Shown here piece after piece: positions 45,862 through 53,761 of a stretch of 64,000 nt of DNA; within the stretch, counting starts at the first letter, position 1; every line of letters begins with the position of its first letter. The position numbers and the translations under genes were made by a program. Source of the DNA: Nitrospira sp. (GTDB lineage: Bacteria > Nitrospirota > Nitrospiria > Nitrospirales > Nitrospiraceae); NCBI GenBank assembly GCA_029194665.1, contig JARFXO010000003.1:62001-126000 (forward strand). Reading direction: 5' to 3'. The notes beneath the pieces are model-generated. The model was not told where the DNA came from and searched no databases. It saw only the letters and a list, made by a program, of their open reading frames with translations.

Positions 45862-47135
45862 CGAATGCCGTGGCTGGACATCCGGAGGAACGTGAACTGC
45901 TGCACGCCGCCTTCAGAAGTTTTGATGAGGCTTCTCAAACGTTGCAGCAGTCGTACAGCGCGCTCACGGCACGCGTGGAACAGATGGATCTGGAGTTGGC
46001 ACGGAGTAACGAAGCGCTTCGTCGGCAGCTCGGCGACAACGAGGCCATGCGCCTGCATCTGGATGGGGTTCTTGAGTCCTTGTCGACAGGGGTGTTGGTG
46101 GTGGACGATGGCGAGACGATCAGTCGCAGCAACCGCGCCGCCGAGACGTTACTGGGCGCCAGGGACATCGAACTTCGGAACCGTCGTGCGACGGATGTAT
46201 TGGCCGAGGCGGGTCTCGGTCTGCGCGATCGGCCGCAACGCATCGGACAGACTATCGTCTCCATTAGCCGGGTTCCGCTCCGCAACGATTCCTCAGATCG
46301 CTCCGGCCACCTCATTCTGTTTCAGGACATCACCCGCATCTATCAGCTTGAGGAGCAGCTACAGCGCAAAGAACGGCTTGCAGCCATGGGAGAGCTGATC
46401 GGTCGGATCGCCCACGAGATCAGGAATCCCTTGGGCAGTGTGGAGCTTTTCGCGTCGATGCTGCAGCGCGATCTGGCCGAACAGTCGTCCGCCAAACGTT
46501 ATGCCCTACAGATCTCGGAGGCCGTTCAGTCGATGGATCGTTTGCTGGGCAATCTCTTACTGTACACCAGACCCGTTCGCATGGTTCGTGATTGGCACTT
46601 GGCTGAGCCATTGATCGGCGAATCGATCAAGTTGGCCGCCCATGCACTCACCCGAGTGCCGGTTGACATCCGAGTGGATATGGGCCGGAACGTCCATTCG
46701 ATCTGGTGTCACGACGGACAGCTGAAGCAAGTTCTCGTGAACCTGATCGTCAATGCGGTTCAGGCGATGCCGAATGGAGGTGTCTTGGAGATCAGTCTTT
46801 CCCAAGAACCGCCGGAGACGCTTGGCACGTCCGCCGTTCGGCTGACCGTGCGTGATTCAGGCATGGGTATCGACCCGGCCCATCGCTCGCGCATATTCGA
46901 TCCATTCTTTACGACGAAAGCGGAGGGAACCGGTCTTGGCCTGGCGATTGTGTATTCGATTGTCGAAGCACACCAAGGACGGATCGATGTCGAGAGCAGG
47001 GTCGGGCGAGGCACTGCATGCTCGATCATTCTCCCTCATCCTTCGATGGGCGGAGATCCACATGAGGTGCAAGTCCGAATGGGGAGCGAGCCTGAATCCA
47101 GCGACGCTCTCCCAAGCGCGCATGAGGTAATGTGA
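45858..47135 (+). CDS. fleS: FleS/FlrB-like soluble histidine kinase
   Basis: A 425-residue cytoplasmic kinase: N-terminal coiled coil (about 10-70, TLQQSYSALTARVEQMDLEL), PAS domain (about 70-170, STGVLVVDDGETISRSN), HisKA (GRIAHEIRNPLGS) and HATPase_c (NLIVNAVQAMPNGG, DSGMGI, GTGLGLAI). No membrane helix. The coiled coil-PAS-kinase layout is that of FleS/FlrB, which phosphorylate FleR/FlrC once the early flagellar structure is built. The ATG at 45858 overlaps the TPR stop. The regulator gene follows after 16 nt. Confidence 0.88.
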   Translation: MTNAVAGHPEERELLHAAFRSFDEASQTLQQSYSALTARVEQMDLELARSNEALRRQLGDNEAMRLHLDGVLESLSTGVLVVDDGETISRSNRAAETLLGARDIELRNRRATDVLAEAGLGLRDRPQRIGQTIVSISRVPLRNDSSDRSGHLILFQDITRIYQLEEQLQRKERLAAMGELIGRIAHEIRNPLGSVELFASMLQRDLAEQSSAKRYALQISEAVQSMDRLLGNLLLYTRPVRMVRDWHLAEPLIGESIKLAAHALTRVPVDIRVDMGRNVHSIWCHDGQLKQVLVNLIVNAVQAMPNGGVLEISLSQEPPETLGTSAVRLTVRDSGMGIDPAHRSRIFDPFFTTKAEGTGLGLAIVYSIVEAHQGRIDVESRVGRGTACSIILPHPSMGGDPHEVQVRMGSEPESSDALPSAHEVM

Positions 47136-47151
47136 GCGGAGGAATGGTCTC

Positions 47152-48564
47152 ATGAATGACCGGGAGAAGAGTAGCCCTCTTTCTGAAGGTGGTGACGAGA
47201 ACGAGCGCATTCTCATCGTCGATGACGACCCATCGATGCGAACCGCACTCATGGAGACGGTCAAGCGGCTCGGCTATTCGGTGCAAGGAGCGGTTGATGG
47301 AATGGACGCCATCGAACGGCTTGTCCATTTTCGTCCCTGGCTGGTGCTGACCGACCTCCGGATGCCGCGTCTGAACGGGCTTGAATTGATCAAGGAGGTC
47401 AGGGCGCGTGCTCCTCAAGCCACGATCGTTCTGATGACGGCTTATGGGGCCATAGAAACCGCCGTCGAGGCCATGAAGCTGGGTGCCGGCGAGTATCTCT
47501 TGAAACCGTTCTCAATGGACGTGCTGGAGCGAGTCATCGCAAATCTCAAATCGGGACGAGAAGAAGGAACCGTCGCTGGTCACTCGCCCAATCCCCTGGA
47601 CAACAGGGCTCTTCTAACCCAAGACCCAGGCATGATCCGGCTCATCAGCACCATCGAAGGGGTGGCATCTAGTCAGGCCACCGTACTGATTCAGGGGGAG
47701 AGCGGCACAGGAAAAGAGCTGCTGGCCAGGTTTATCCATAATCGGAGTCCGCGAGCCCATCGCCCGTTCATTGCGGTCAATTGTGCGGCGTTGCCTGATG
47801 GATTGCTCGAGAGCGAACTGTTCGGCCACGAGCGCGGTGCGTTCACCGGCGCGTTGATCAGAAAAATCGGCAAGTTTGAGATGGCTCATACCGGGACATT
47901 GCTCCTGGACGAAATCAGTGAAATGAACTTGAGCCTCCAAGCCAAGTTGTTGCGCGTGCTGCAGGAACGTGAGGTCGATCGGATTGGGGGCCGCGACCCG
48001 GTTTCAATCAATATTCGCGTGATCGCGACGACCAATCGGGCGCTCTTTCGAGAAGTCGAGCAAGGACGTTTTCGTGAGGACCTGTACTATCGTCTCAACG
48101 TCTTTCCGGTCACGGTTCCCCCGCTGCGTGAACGGACGATCGACATTCCATTGCTCGCGCGGCATTTTGTGAGCCAGGCGGCCCTGAGAAATGGTCTGGC
48201 GCAACCGGCTCTGTCAGAAAGCGCGACTGCTCACTTGCAACGGTTGATGTGGAAAGGAAACGTCCGTGAACTGGAGAATGTCATGGAACGGGCCGTGTTG
48301 CTGGCAGGGTCTGGTCCGATCCTTCCCGAACACTGTCCTGCTGAACAAAGCGGAGAAACGCCGGTCCAGTCTGTCCGTCCGCAACAGCCGGTGAACGGAT
48401 CCCTGTGGGAAATGGAGAGGGAGTTGATTTTTAAGACGCTGGCACGAGTGAAGGACAATCGTACCCACGCGGCGAAGGAGCTGGGCATCAGCATTCGTAC
48501 GTTACGAAATAAACTGCGAGAGTATCGGGAGACTGAACGACCATTGTCTATCACTGCGCCGTGA
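47152..48564 (+). CDS. fleR: FleR/FlrC-like sigma-54 response regulator
   Basis: A 470-residue activator: REC (Asp in LVLTDLRMP, Thr in LMTAYGAIE, Lys in LKPF), AAA+ domain with GESGTGKE and intact GAFTGA, Fis-type HTH (THAAKELGISIRTLRNKLREY). FlrC-type proteins activate the middle flagellar genes. The ATG at 47152 has GGAGG nine bases upstream. The target is very likely the sigma-54 promoter of flgB, 130 nt downstream. Confidence 0.9.
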   Translation: MNDREKSSPLSEGGDENERILIVDDDPSMRTALMETVKRLGYSVQGAVDGMDAIERLVHFRPWLVLTDLRMPRLNGLELIKEVRARAPQATIVLMTAYGAIETAVEAMKLGAGEYLLKPFSMDVLERVIANLKSGREEGTVAGHSPNPLDNRALLTQDPGMIRLISTIEGVASSQATVLIQGESGTGKELLARFIHNRSPRAHRPFIAVNCAALPDGLLESELFGHERGAFTGALIRKIGKFEMAHTGTLLLDEISEMNLSLQAKLLRVLQEREVDRIGGRDPVSINIRVIATTNRALFREVEQGRFREDLYYRLNVFPVTVPPLRERTIDIPLLARHFVSQAALRNGLAQPALSESATAHLQRLMWKGNVRELENVMERAVLLAGSGPILPEHCPAEQSGETPVQSVRPQQPVNGSLWEMERELIFKTLARVKDNRTHAAKELGISIRTLRNKLREYRETERPLSITAP

Positions 48565-48696
48565 ACGAGGCAAGAATTGCCGGTCGGCAAGTTCTTACTA
48601 CGGACGGTAATGGCCAGGGGAGGGCAGGCGAGTGGAGCGAAAACCGATGGGGATGACCAGTGGCAGCGATCATGGCCGTCACCTCAGTGCTCCAAC

Positions 48697-48712
48697 AGGC
48701 ATTATGGTTGCA
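48697..48712 (+). promoter_or_regulatory. Predicted sigma-54 promoter of the flgB operon
   Basis: AGGCATTATGGTTGCA keeps GG-N10-GC with a perfect TTGCA -12 element. The expected start point near 48724 leaves a 26-nt leader with AAAGGAG before the flgB ATG at 48750. Confidence 0.7.
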
Positions 48713-48749
48713 AGGGTATAACGACGTTGGTGGAAAGGAGCATGGGGTC

Positions 48750-49160
48750 ATGACGATTTTTGATCGAACGATGCGGCTCTTGGAGCGAACACTTGATCTT
48801 CGCAGCGCACGACAACGAGTGATCGCTTCGAACTTGGCCAACGAAGAAACACCGGGCTACCGCGCATCGGAATTGACCTTTATGGATCAATTACAGGCGG
48901 CCCGCAAGGGACGTCTGCCGATCGTCATGGCTGCGACGCAGTCTGGACATTTCGGCGCTCGTGGGCCGCAGGGTGTTCAGGCAGTCACGGGGAAACTCAG
49001 TGAAGTCCCCGCCGGCGATCTCCCGCTCGACGCAAACTCCGTGAATCTCGAGTTGGAGATGGCCAAATTGTCCGAGAACGCCATGCAGTACAACGCAGCT
49101 GCGACGATACTGGCCAAGAAGTTCAACGGATTACTGAGTGCCATACGAGATGCGAGATAA
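48750..49160 (+). CDS. flgB: Flagellar basal-body rod protein FlgB
   Basis: A 136-residue proximal rod subunit. The conserved rod-family N terminus RQRVIASNLANEETPGYRA and the C-terminal helix region (MAKLSENAMQYNAAATILAKK) are present. It is exported by the flagellar type III system without a cleaved signal. The ATG at 48750 has AAAGGAG upstream; a longer in-frame reading from 48660 would extend through the promoter and is unlikely. Confidence 0.95.
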   Translation: MTIFDRTMRLLERTLDLRSARQRVIASNLANEETPGYRASELTFMDQLQAARKGRLPIVMAATQSGHFGARGPQGVQAVTGKLSEVPAGDLPLDANSVNLELEMAKLSENAMQYNAAATILAKKFNGLLSAIRDAR

Positions 49161-49222
49161 CACCTAGCCGTTCAGCTTGCCCTGTCGGCAAGCCGGCTGA
49201 CAGCCGACCAAGGAGGCCTACC

Positions 49223-49672
49223 ATGGAAATGTCCGACAGTCTGGCCGTATCGGTTTCCGGTTTGGATGCCCAACGGCGACGACTCAATGTGATCGCCAGC
49301 AATCTTGCGAATGCCCAATCGACCAAGACGCCGACTGGTGGTCCGTATAAACGACGGGATGTCGTCTTTCGTTCGACCTCGGTCCCAGGCTCATTTCAAC
49401 AGGCGTTTCGCAAAGTCGCGATCGGACCGGCGGCGCATGCGCTCGAAGGGGTCTCCGTCGCACGAGTGGTGGAAGATTCCAAGCCTGGACAGCTGATTTA
49501 TGATCCCCATCATCCGGACGCCGATCCCAAAGGGTTCGTGCGGCTTCCCAACGTGAATGTCATGGAAGAGATGGTGAACATGATCGGCGCTTCGCGCGCG
49601 TACGAAGCCAATGTCCAGGCGATCAATGCGACACGCGCCATGTGGAACAAGGCGCTCGAGATTGGGAGGTGA
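49223..49672 (+). CDS. flgC: Flagellar basal-body rod protein FlgC
   Basis: A 149-residue rod subunit with RLNVIASNLANAQSTKTPTG at the N terminus, VKLPN-like FVRLPNVNVMEEMVNM and the ending ANVQAINATRAMWNKAL, all diagnostic of FlgC. The ATG has AAGGAGG upstream. The 62-nt gap after flgB holds a short hairpin (CTTGCC/GGCAAG). The stop overlaps a potential fliE start. Confidence 0.96.
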   Translation: MEMSDSLAVSVSGLDAQRRRLNVIASNLANAQSTKTPTGGPYKRRDVVFRSTSVPGSFQQAFRKVAIGPAAHALEGVSVARVVEDSKPGQLIYDPHHPDADPKGFVRLPNVNVMEEMVNMIGASRAYEANVQAINATRAMWNKALEIGR

Positions 49673-49674
49673 TG

Positions 49675-49980
49675 ATGAGTCAGATATACGGTCCGACATC
49701 CGGTGTCGCTCCCATTCCCGATGTGGCTCATGGCGTCGGGTCAGCCGGGACAGCCGGCGCCTCCGGATTCGTGGATACGCTCAAGTCCGCGATCGGAAAG
49801 GTCAACGACACGCAGCTGGAAGCCGGCCGAGCGGTGGAAGCCCTCATGACGGGTGACACGCAGGACATTCACCGGACGATGGTGGCGTTGCAGCAGGCAG
49901 ACGTGTCTTTCCAGTTGATGATGCAAATCAGGAACAAACTGGTGGCGGCTTATGAAGAAATTCAACGGATGCAGGTCTAA
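49675..49980 (+). CDS. fliE: Flagellar hook-basal-body protein FliE
   Basis: A 101-residue FliE, the adaptor between the MS ring and the rod. The C-terminal signature TMVALQQADVSFQLMMQIRNKLVAAYEEIQRMQV (given here in pieces: DVSFQLMMQIRNKLV then YEEIQRMQ) is clear. GGGAGG precedes the double ATG (49672/49675); spacing favours the second. A GTG at 49642 would overlap flgC by 31 nt. Confidence 0.93.
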   Translation: MSQIYGPTSGVAPIPDVAHGVGSAGTAGASGFVDTLKSAIGKVNDTQLEAGRAVEALMTGDTQDIHRTMVALQQADVSFQLMMQIRNKLVAAYEEIQRMQV

Positions 49981-50102
49981 CAGGATGCTGAAAAAGCCCG
50001 CCAGCAGCGTTCTCGCATCGCTCAGAGGCTCAACGTACCGAAGCGTACGCCTCGCCTCTTCGCTCGCTGCGGCCTTGCTGAACGGCCTTTTTGAGCATCC
50101 TG
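49981..50102. repeat. Palindromic interspersed element (REP/MITE-like)
   Basis: A 122-bp element with near-perfect terminal inverted repeats: CAGGATGCTGAAAAAG at the left, and the reverse complement of CAGGATGCTCAAAAAG at the right. The interior is GC-rich with its own smaller inverted repeats (GAAGCGTACGCCTCG area). It begins right after the fliE stop. Only one copy lies in this window; I recall similar elements as multi-copy in Nitrospira-type genomes. The hairpin could also attenuate transcription between fliE and fliF. Confidence 0.7.
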
Positions 50103-50111
50103 AAATTATTC

Positions 50112-50127
50112 TGGCGTTAGCACTGCA
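50112..50127 (+). promoter_or_regulatory. Possible sigma-54 promoter of fliF
   Basis: TGGCGTTAGCACTGCA has GG-N10-GC with TGGC and TGCA halves. It lies 41 nt before the fliF ATG and just downstream of the palindromic element, where a new promoter would make sense. Confidence 0.45.
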
Positions 50128-50168
50128 GCCTGCGAGTCGATCAGGCGCGATGAAGGAGAGTGGCTAGA

Positions 50169-51734
50169 ATGTTCTCCAAGTTCTCCATTAATCAGCGGAT
50201 GATCATCCTCATCGCTCTGGCGGGATCGGTGGCTGGTCTCATCGCGCTGGCGCTATGGACGCAGCAACCAGACATGCAGGTGTTGTTCACGAATCTCAGC
50301 AGCGAAGACGCGGCCGCCATCATCGATAAGCTGAAGGAGACGAAGGTGCCGTACGAAACAACGGGCGGTGGATCGACGGTGTTGGTTCCGAGCGCTCAGG
50401 TCCATGACCTACGACTGCAACTGGCGAGCCAAGGGCTTCCCCACGGAGGAGGAGTCGGGTTTGAGATTTTTGATCGGACGTCGATTGGCATGTCCGAATT
50501 CGTCCAGAAGCTCAACTATCGGCGCGCGTTACAGGGCGAGTTGGCCAGAACGATCGCACAGCTGCCGGAAGTCGAACGGGCGCGTGTTCATCTGGCGATT
50601 CCGGAACGGCGGCTTTTCGCCCACGAGCAGGAAAAAGCCCGCGCGTCCGTGATCCTGTCCCTGCGCAACGGACAACAGTTGACTCAGTCGCAGGTGCAAG
50701 GGGTCATCCATCTGGTGTCCAGCAGTGTGGAGGGTCTACAGGCCCGCGAGGTGACCGTGGTGGATGGGCACGGCCGTATGTTGTCGACGACCCTGACGGA
50801 CGAAACCTCCGGGTTGACCAATGCACAGCTCGACTATCAGCGCAGCGTCGAAAAGGACGTGGAAACGCGTATCCAATCGATGGTGGAGCGGATCGTGGGC
50901 GTCAACAAGGCCGTGGTGCGCGTGTCCAGCCGGGTGGATTTTCGAAAGGTCGAGACGACGGAGGAACGGTACGATCCGAACAGCCAGGTGGTGAGGAGCG
51001 AACAGCGAGGGCAGGAAAAGGCCAACGGCACCAACGGCGTCGGCGGCGGCGTGCCGGGTGTGCAGTCGAACGTGCCGCCGGGAACGGATCAGGAGCCGGC
51101 GCAAACCAGCTCAAGCAACAGTCACACGAAAAATGAAACGGTCAACTACGAGATCAGTCGAACCGTTTCAAAAATCGTCGAGCCGGTGGGCGTCATTAAA
51201 CAATTGTCCGTGGCCGTGCTGGTCGATGGGATATATGAAGCAGCCAAAATCAGTGATGGACAGTCGACGGATGCGCCGGCTGCCGCGCGCAAATACACCC
51301 CACGTTCGGAAGAAGATTTGAAAAGGATCGAGGAGATCGTCAAGAAAGCGATGGGCTTTTCGTCCGAGCGGCAAGATCAGGTTCAAGTCGTCAACGTTCA
51401 ATTCGGAGCGGAACCGGACGAGGTGCAGAGTACGACGTCAGAAGCCATGGCGGAAGGCTCCAAGTCATGGTTGCCCTATCTCCGCTATGCGGTCGGAATC
51501 CTTCTGTTTGCAGTGATTCTCTTGTTCGTTGTCCGCCCGTTGTTGACGATGTTGGGTTCGACGACGGCGCAGACGCAGGCCGAAGCCTCGACCGCTTCGC
51601 TGCCCGGCGCGGTCGGGACGGCGGAGGCCTCATTGGCCGGCGGACCTGACCGGGCGCAGATCATCGACATGGCGAGAAAGAATCCGGACACGACCGCCGT
51701 GGTTGTGAAGCAATGGCTGAAAAACCCCACCTAG
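50169..51734 (+). CDS. fliF: Flagellar MS-ring protein FliF
   Basis: A 521-residue MS-ring subunit: N-terminal membrane helix (MIILIALAGSVAGLIALAL), YscJ/FliF ring-building domains (TKVPYETTGGGSTVLVP; GFEIFDRTSIGMSEF), a Ser/Asn/Gly-rich loop (about 280-320), a second membrane helix near 430-450 (AVGILLFAVILLFVV) and the C-terminal FliG-binding segment (ARKNPDTTAVVVKQWL). The ATG at 50169 has AAGGAG with better spacing than the GTG at 50160. FliG follows after 9 nt. Confidence 0.96.
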   Translation: MFSKFSINQRMIILIALAGSVAGLIALALWTQQPDMQVLFTNLSSEDAAAIIDKLKETKVPYETTGGGSTVLVPSAQVHDLRLQLASQGLPHGGGVGFEIFDRTSIGMSEFVQKLNYRRALQGELARTIAQLPEVERARVHLAIPERRLFAHEQEKARASVILSLRNGQQLTQSQVQGVIHLVSSSVEGLQAREVTVVDGHGRMLSTTLTDETSGLTNAQLDYQRSVEKDVETRIQSMVERIVGVNKAVVRVSSRVDFRKVETTEERYDPNSQVVRSEQRGQEKANGTNGVGGGVPGVQSNVPPGTDQEPAQTSSSNSHTKNETVNYEISRTVSKIVEPVGVIKQLSVAVLVDGIYEAAKISDGQSTDAPAAARKYTPRSEEDLKRIEEIVKKAMGFSSERQDQVQVVNVQFGAEPDEVQSTTSEAMAEGSKSWLPYLRYAVGILLFAVILLFVVRPLLTMLGSTTAQTQAEASTASLPGAVGTAEASLAGGPDRAQIIDMARKNPDTTAVVVKQWLKNPT

Positions 51735-51743
51735 CGCATCACC

Positions 51744-52736
51744 ATGCCGAAGAACCTGACGGGTGAGCAGAAGGCGGCCATCCTTCTTCGTGCCATCGGA
51801 GAAGAAGCGGCCGCCCAGGTCATGAAACAACTTGACCCCAAAGAAATCAAGCGGCTGGGAAGTTTTATGAGCGGCACGGCCCACATTTCACGAGATGAGG
51901 AAGATGCGGTCATCTCGGATTTTCGGACCGCCAGTGCGTCCGGTGAGGTTCAGTTTCAGGGAAAAGAGTTCATCAAGATCGTCCTCATTAAGGCGTTGGG
52001 TCCGGAAAAGGCGGCGCGGATCATCGAATCGATGACCCGAAAAAGTTATCCGGGGCTGGAGGCGCTGAAATGGGTCGATGTGAAAACGCTTGTCCAAATG
52101 CTGAAGGTCGAGCATGCGCAAACGGCGGCGGTCATTCTCGCGCATCTTGAAAGTGATCAAGCAGGGAAAGTGCTCGCAGGGCTTCCGGAATCGATGCGCG
52201 GAGACGTGGCGCTTCGGCTTGCCACCATGGAGGAGGTGCAGCCTGACATCCTGGAAGAACTGAGCCAAAGCATGCAGGAGACGTTGCTGGGGAGTAAGGG
52301 CGCTGGTTCACAGAGCATCGGCGGGCCTGAGGTGATGGCCGATATTCTCACAAGGATGGATAAGGCCAACGAGGGCGGCATTATGGTCAAGATTGCGGAG
52401 AAGAGCCAGCCGTTGGCGGACGCGATCCGGGCGCTCATGTTCGTTTTCGACGACCTGGTGAAGGTCGATGATCGCGGCCTACAGGAATTGATGAAAGAAA
52501 TCAGCAAGGACGACCTTCCATTGGCTCTCCGCGGCGCCAATCCGGAGGTGAAGGAGAAATTCTTCAAGAACATGTCGAGTCGTGCGGCGGACATGTTGAA
52601 AGAAGATATGGAGGCCAAGGGGCCGGTCAGGGTGTCCGATATCGAGAAAGCCCAACAGAATATCCTGAAAGTCTGCCGAAAACTCGAGGAAGAAGGTCGT
52701 ATCGTCATCGCAGGCGCCGGAGAGGAGATGCTGTAG
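51744..52736 (+). CDS. fliG: Flagellar motor switch protein FliG
   Basis: A 330-residue rotor protein of normal length. The N domain begins LTGEQKAAILLRAIGEE, the middle domain carries LESDQAGKVLAGLPE, and the C-terminal torque domain has MFVFDDLVKVDDRGLQ and MSSRAADMLKEDMEAKGPV with the charged residues that meet the stator. Its stop shares one base with the GTG of the next gene (TAGTG). Confidence 0.97.
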   Translation: MPKNLTGEQKAAILLRAIGEEAAAQVMKQLDPKEIKRLGSFMSGTAHISRDEEDAVISDFRTASASGEVQFQGKEFIKIVLIKALGPEKAARIIESMTRKSYPGLEALKWVDVKTLVQMLKVEHAQTAAVILAHLESDQAGKVLAGLPESMRGDVALRLATMEEVQPDILEELSQSMQETLLGSKGAGSQSIGGPEVMADILTRMDKANEGGIMVKIAEKSQPLADAIRALMFVFDDLVKVDDRGLQELMKEISKDDLPLALRGANPEVKEKFFKNMSSRAADMLKEDMEAKGPVRVSDIEKAQQNILKVCRKLEEEGRIVIAGAGEEML

Positions 52737-53761
52737 TGACGGGGATGACCATCCCAACGTCGGCTGTTCCTGATAGACGCGCTCCGCGACGTCAGGGAAC
52801 GGTTTTGGTCGTTGATGATGACGAGGGGATTCGGAGTTTGTTCCTCGATCTGTTTCGGCCGGAAGGCGTCCCAATTCGGGTCGTGGGTTCGGGACAAGAG
52901 GCGCTCTTGATGGTGAAGCAGATGGTTCCCGCCCTGCTGATTATCGATGTCTTACTCCCGGGCCAAGATGGAATTGCAGTTCTGGAACAGGCACAGCTGA
53001 TCGACAGTCGCATGATGGGGATCGTGATGACCGGGGCAGCCTCGGTCGAACTGGCGATCCGGGCGATGCGGGCCGGCGCCGTCGATTTCTTGATGAAACC
53101 GTTTCACCAAGACGCTGTGCTGGCTACTGTGCGCCGTGCGCTGGAACTCCATCGGCTGCGCAACGAGAGTACGGTGTTGAAGCATGCCGCCGTCCGGTCC
53201 GGCGGGGTACGGCTGCAGAGCGTACCATTCCAGACATTCGGGGATGACGGCGCGCCCCGAAGGGATGACGATCAGATGGAATATGAGCGTGGGCTGACAG
53301 AGGGCCGGCGACATTCCGAAGCGCAGCGTCAGCAAGATCTCGCTGTCGTGATCGAGGCCGTCAGAAAGTTTGACGCTGCTCGATCCGCGCTTCGAGAGAC
53401 GGTCGAGGAGGAAATCATCGCGCTCGCGATTCAGGTTGCGTCCAAAGTACTTCATGAGTCGGCCGAGTCCTGTCGCGAGCAGATCGTGACGCAGGTCAAG
53501 ACGGCACTAAGCGCTGTGCAAGAGGCGGATGGCGTGGTGATACAAGTGCATCCGGCAGACGCGACCATACTTGAGGAGGTTCGGGCGGAGCTGACAGGAG
53601 GGCAGAATGTTGCAGTGAAGCTTACCATCGAGCCGGTGGCTTCCCTCCAACGAGGCAGCTGTCTTTTGCACAGCGCAACGCGATTGGTTGATGCCTCCCT
53701 TGATACGCAGTTGTTCCGTTTGGGCGATGCCTTGAGGAACAGGGTTCATCATGAGTCTTAG
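52736..53761 (+). CDS. fliH: Receiver domain-FliH fusion (flagellar export ATPase regulator)
   Basis: A 341-residue protein with a complete CheY-like receiver domain at residues 20-145 (acidic DDD 27-29, phospho-acceptor Asp71, Thr99, Lys121), a linker, and a FliH region from about 180 to 341. The FliH part shows the heptad helix (ERGLTEGRRHSEAQRQQDLA) and the C-terminal FliI-binding domain (IIALAIQVASKVLHE; VVIQVHPADATILEE). Position between fliG and fliI confirms it as FliH, which holds and inhibits the ATPase FliI. Ordinary FliH has no receiver domain. All phosphorylation residues are present, so a kinase could control export; FleS or a chemotaxis kinase are candidates by inference only. 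It overlaps fliI by 11 nt. Confidence 0.9.
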   Translation: MTGMTIPTSAVPDRRAPRRQGTVLVVDDDEGIRSLFLDLFRPEGVPIRVVGSGQEALLMVKQMVPALLIIDVLLPGQDGIAVLEQAQLIDSRMMGIVMTGAASVELAIRAMRAGAVDFLMKPFHQDAVLATVRRALELHRLRNESTVLKHAAVRSGGVRLQSVPFQTFGDDGAPRRDDDQMEYERGLTEGRRHSEAQRQQDLAVVIEAVRKFDAARSALRETVEEEIIALAIQVASKVLHESAESCREQIVTQVKTALSAVQEADGVVIQVHPADATILEEVRAELTGGQNVAVKLTIEPVASLQRGSCLLHSATRLVDASLDTQLFRLGDALRNRVHHES

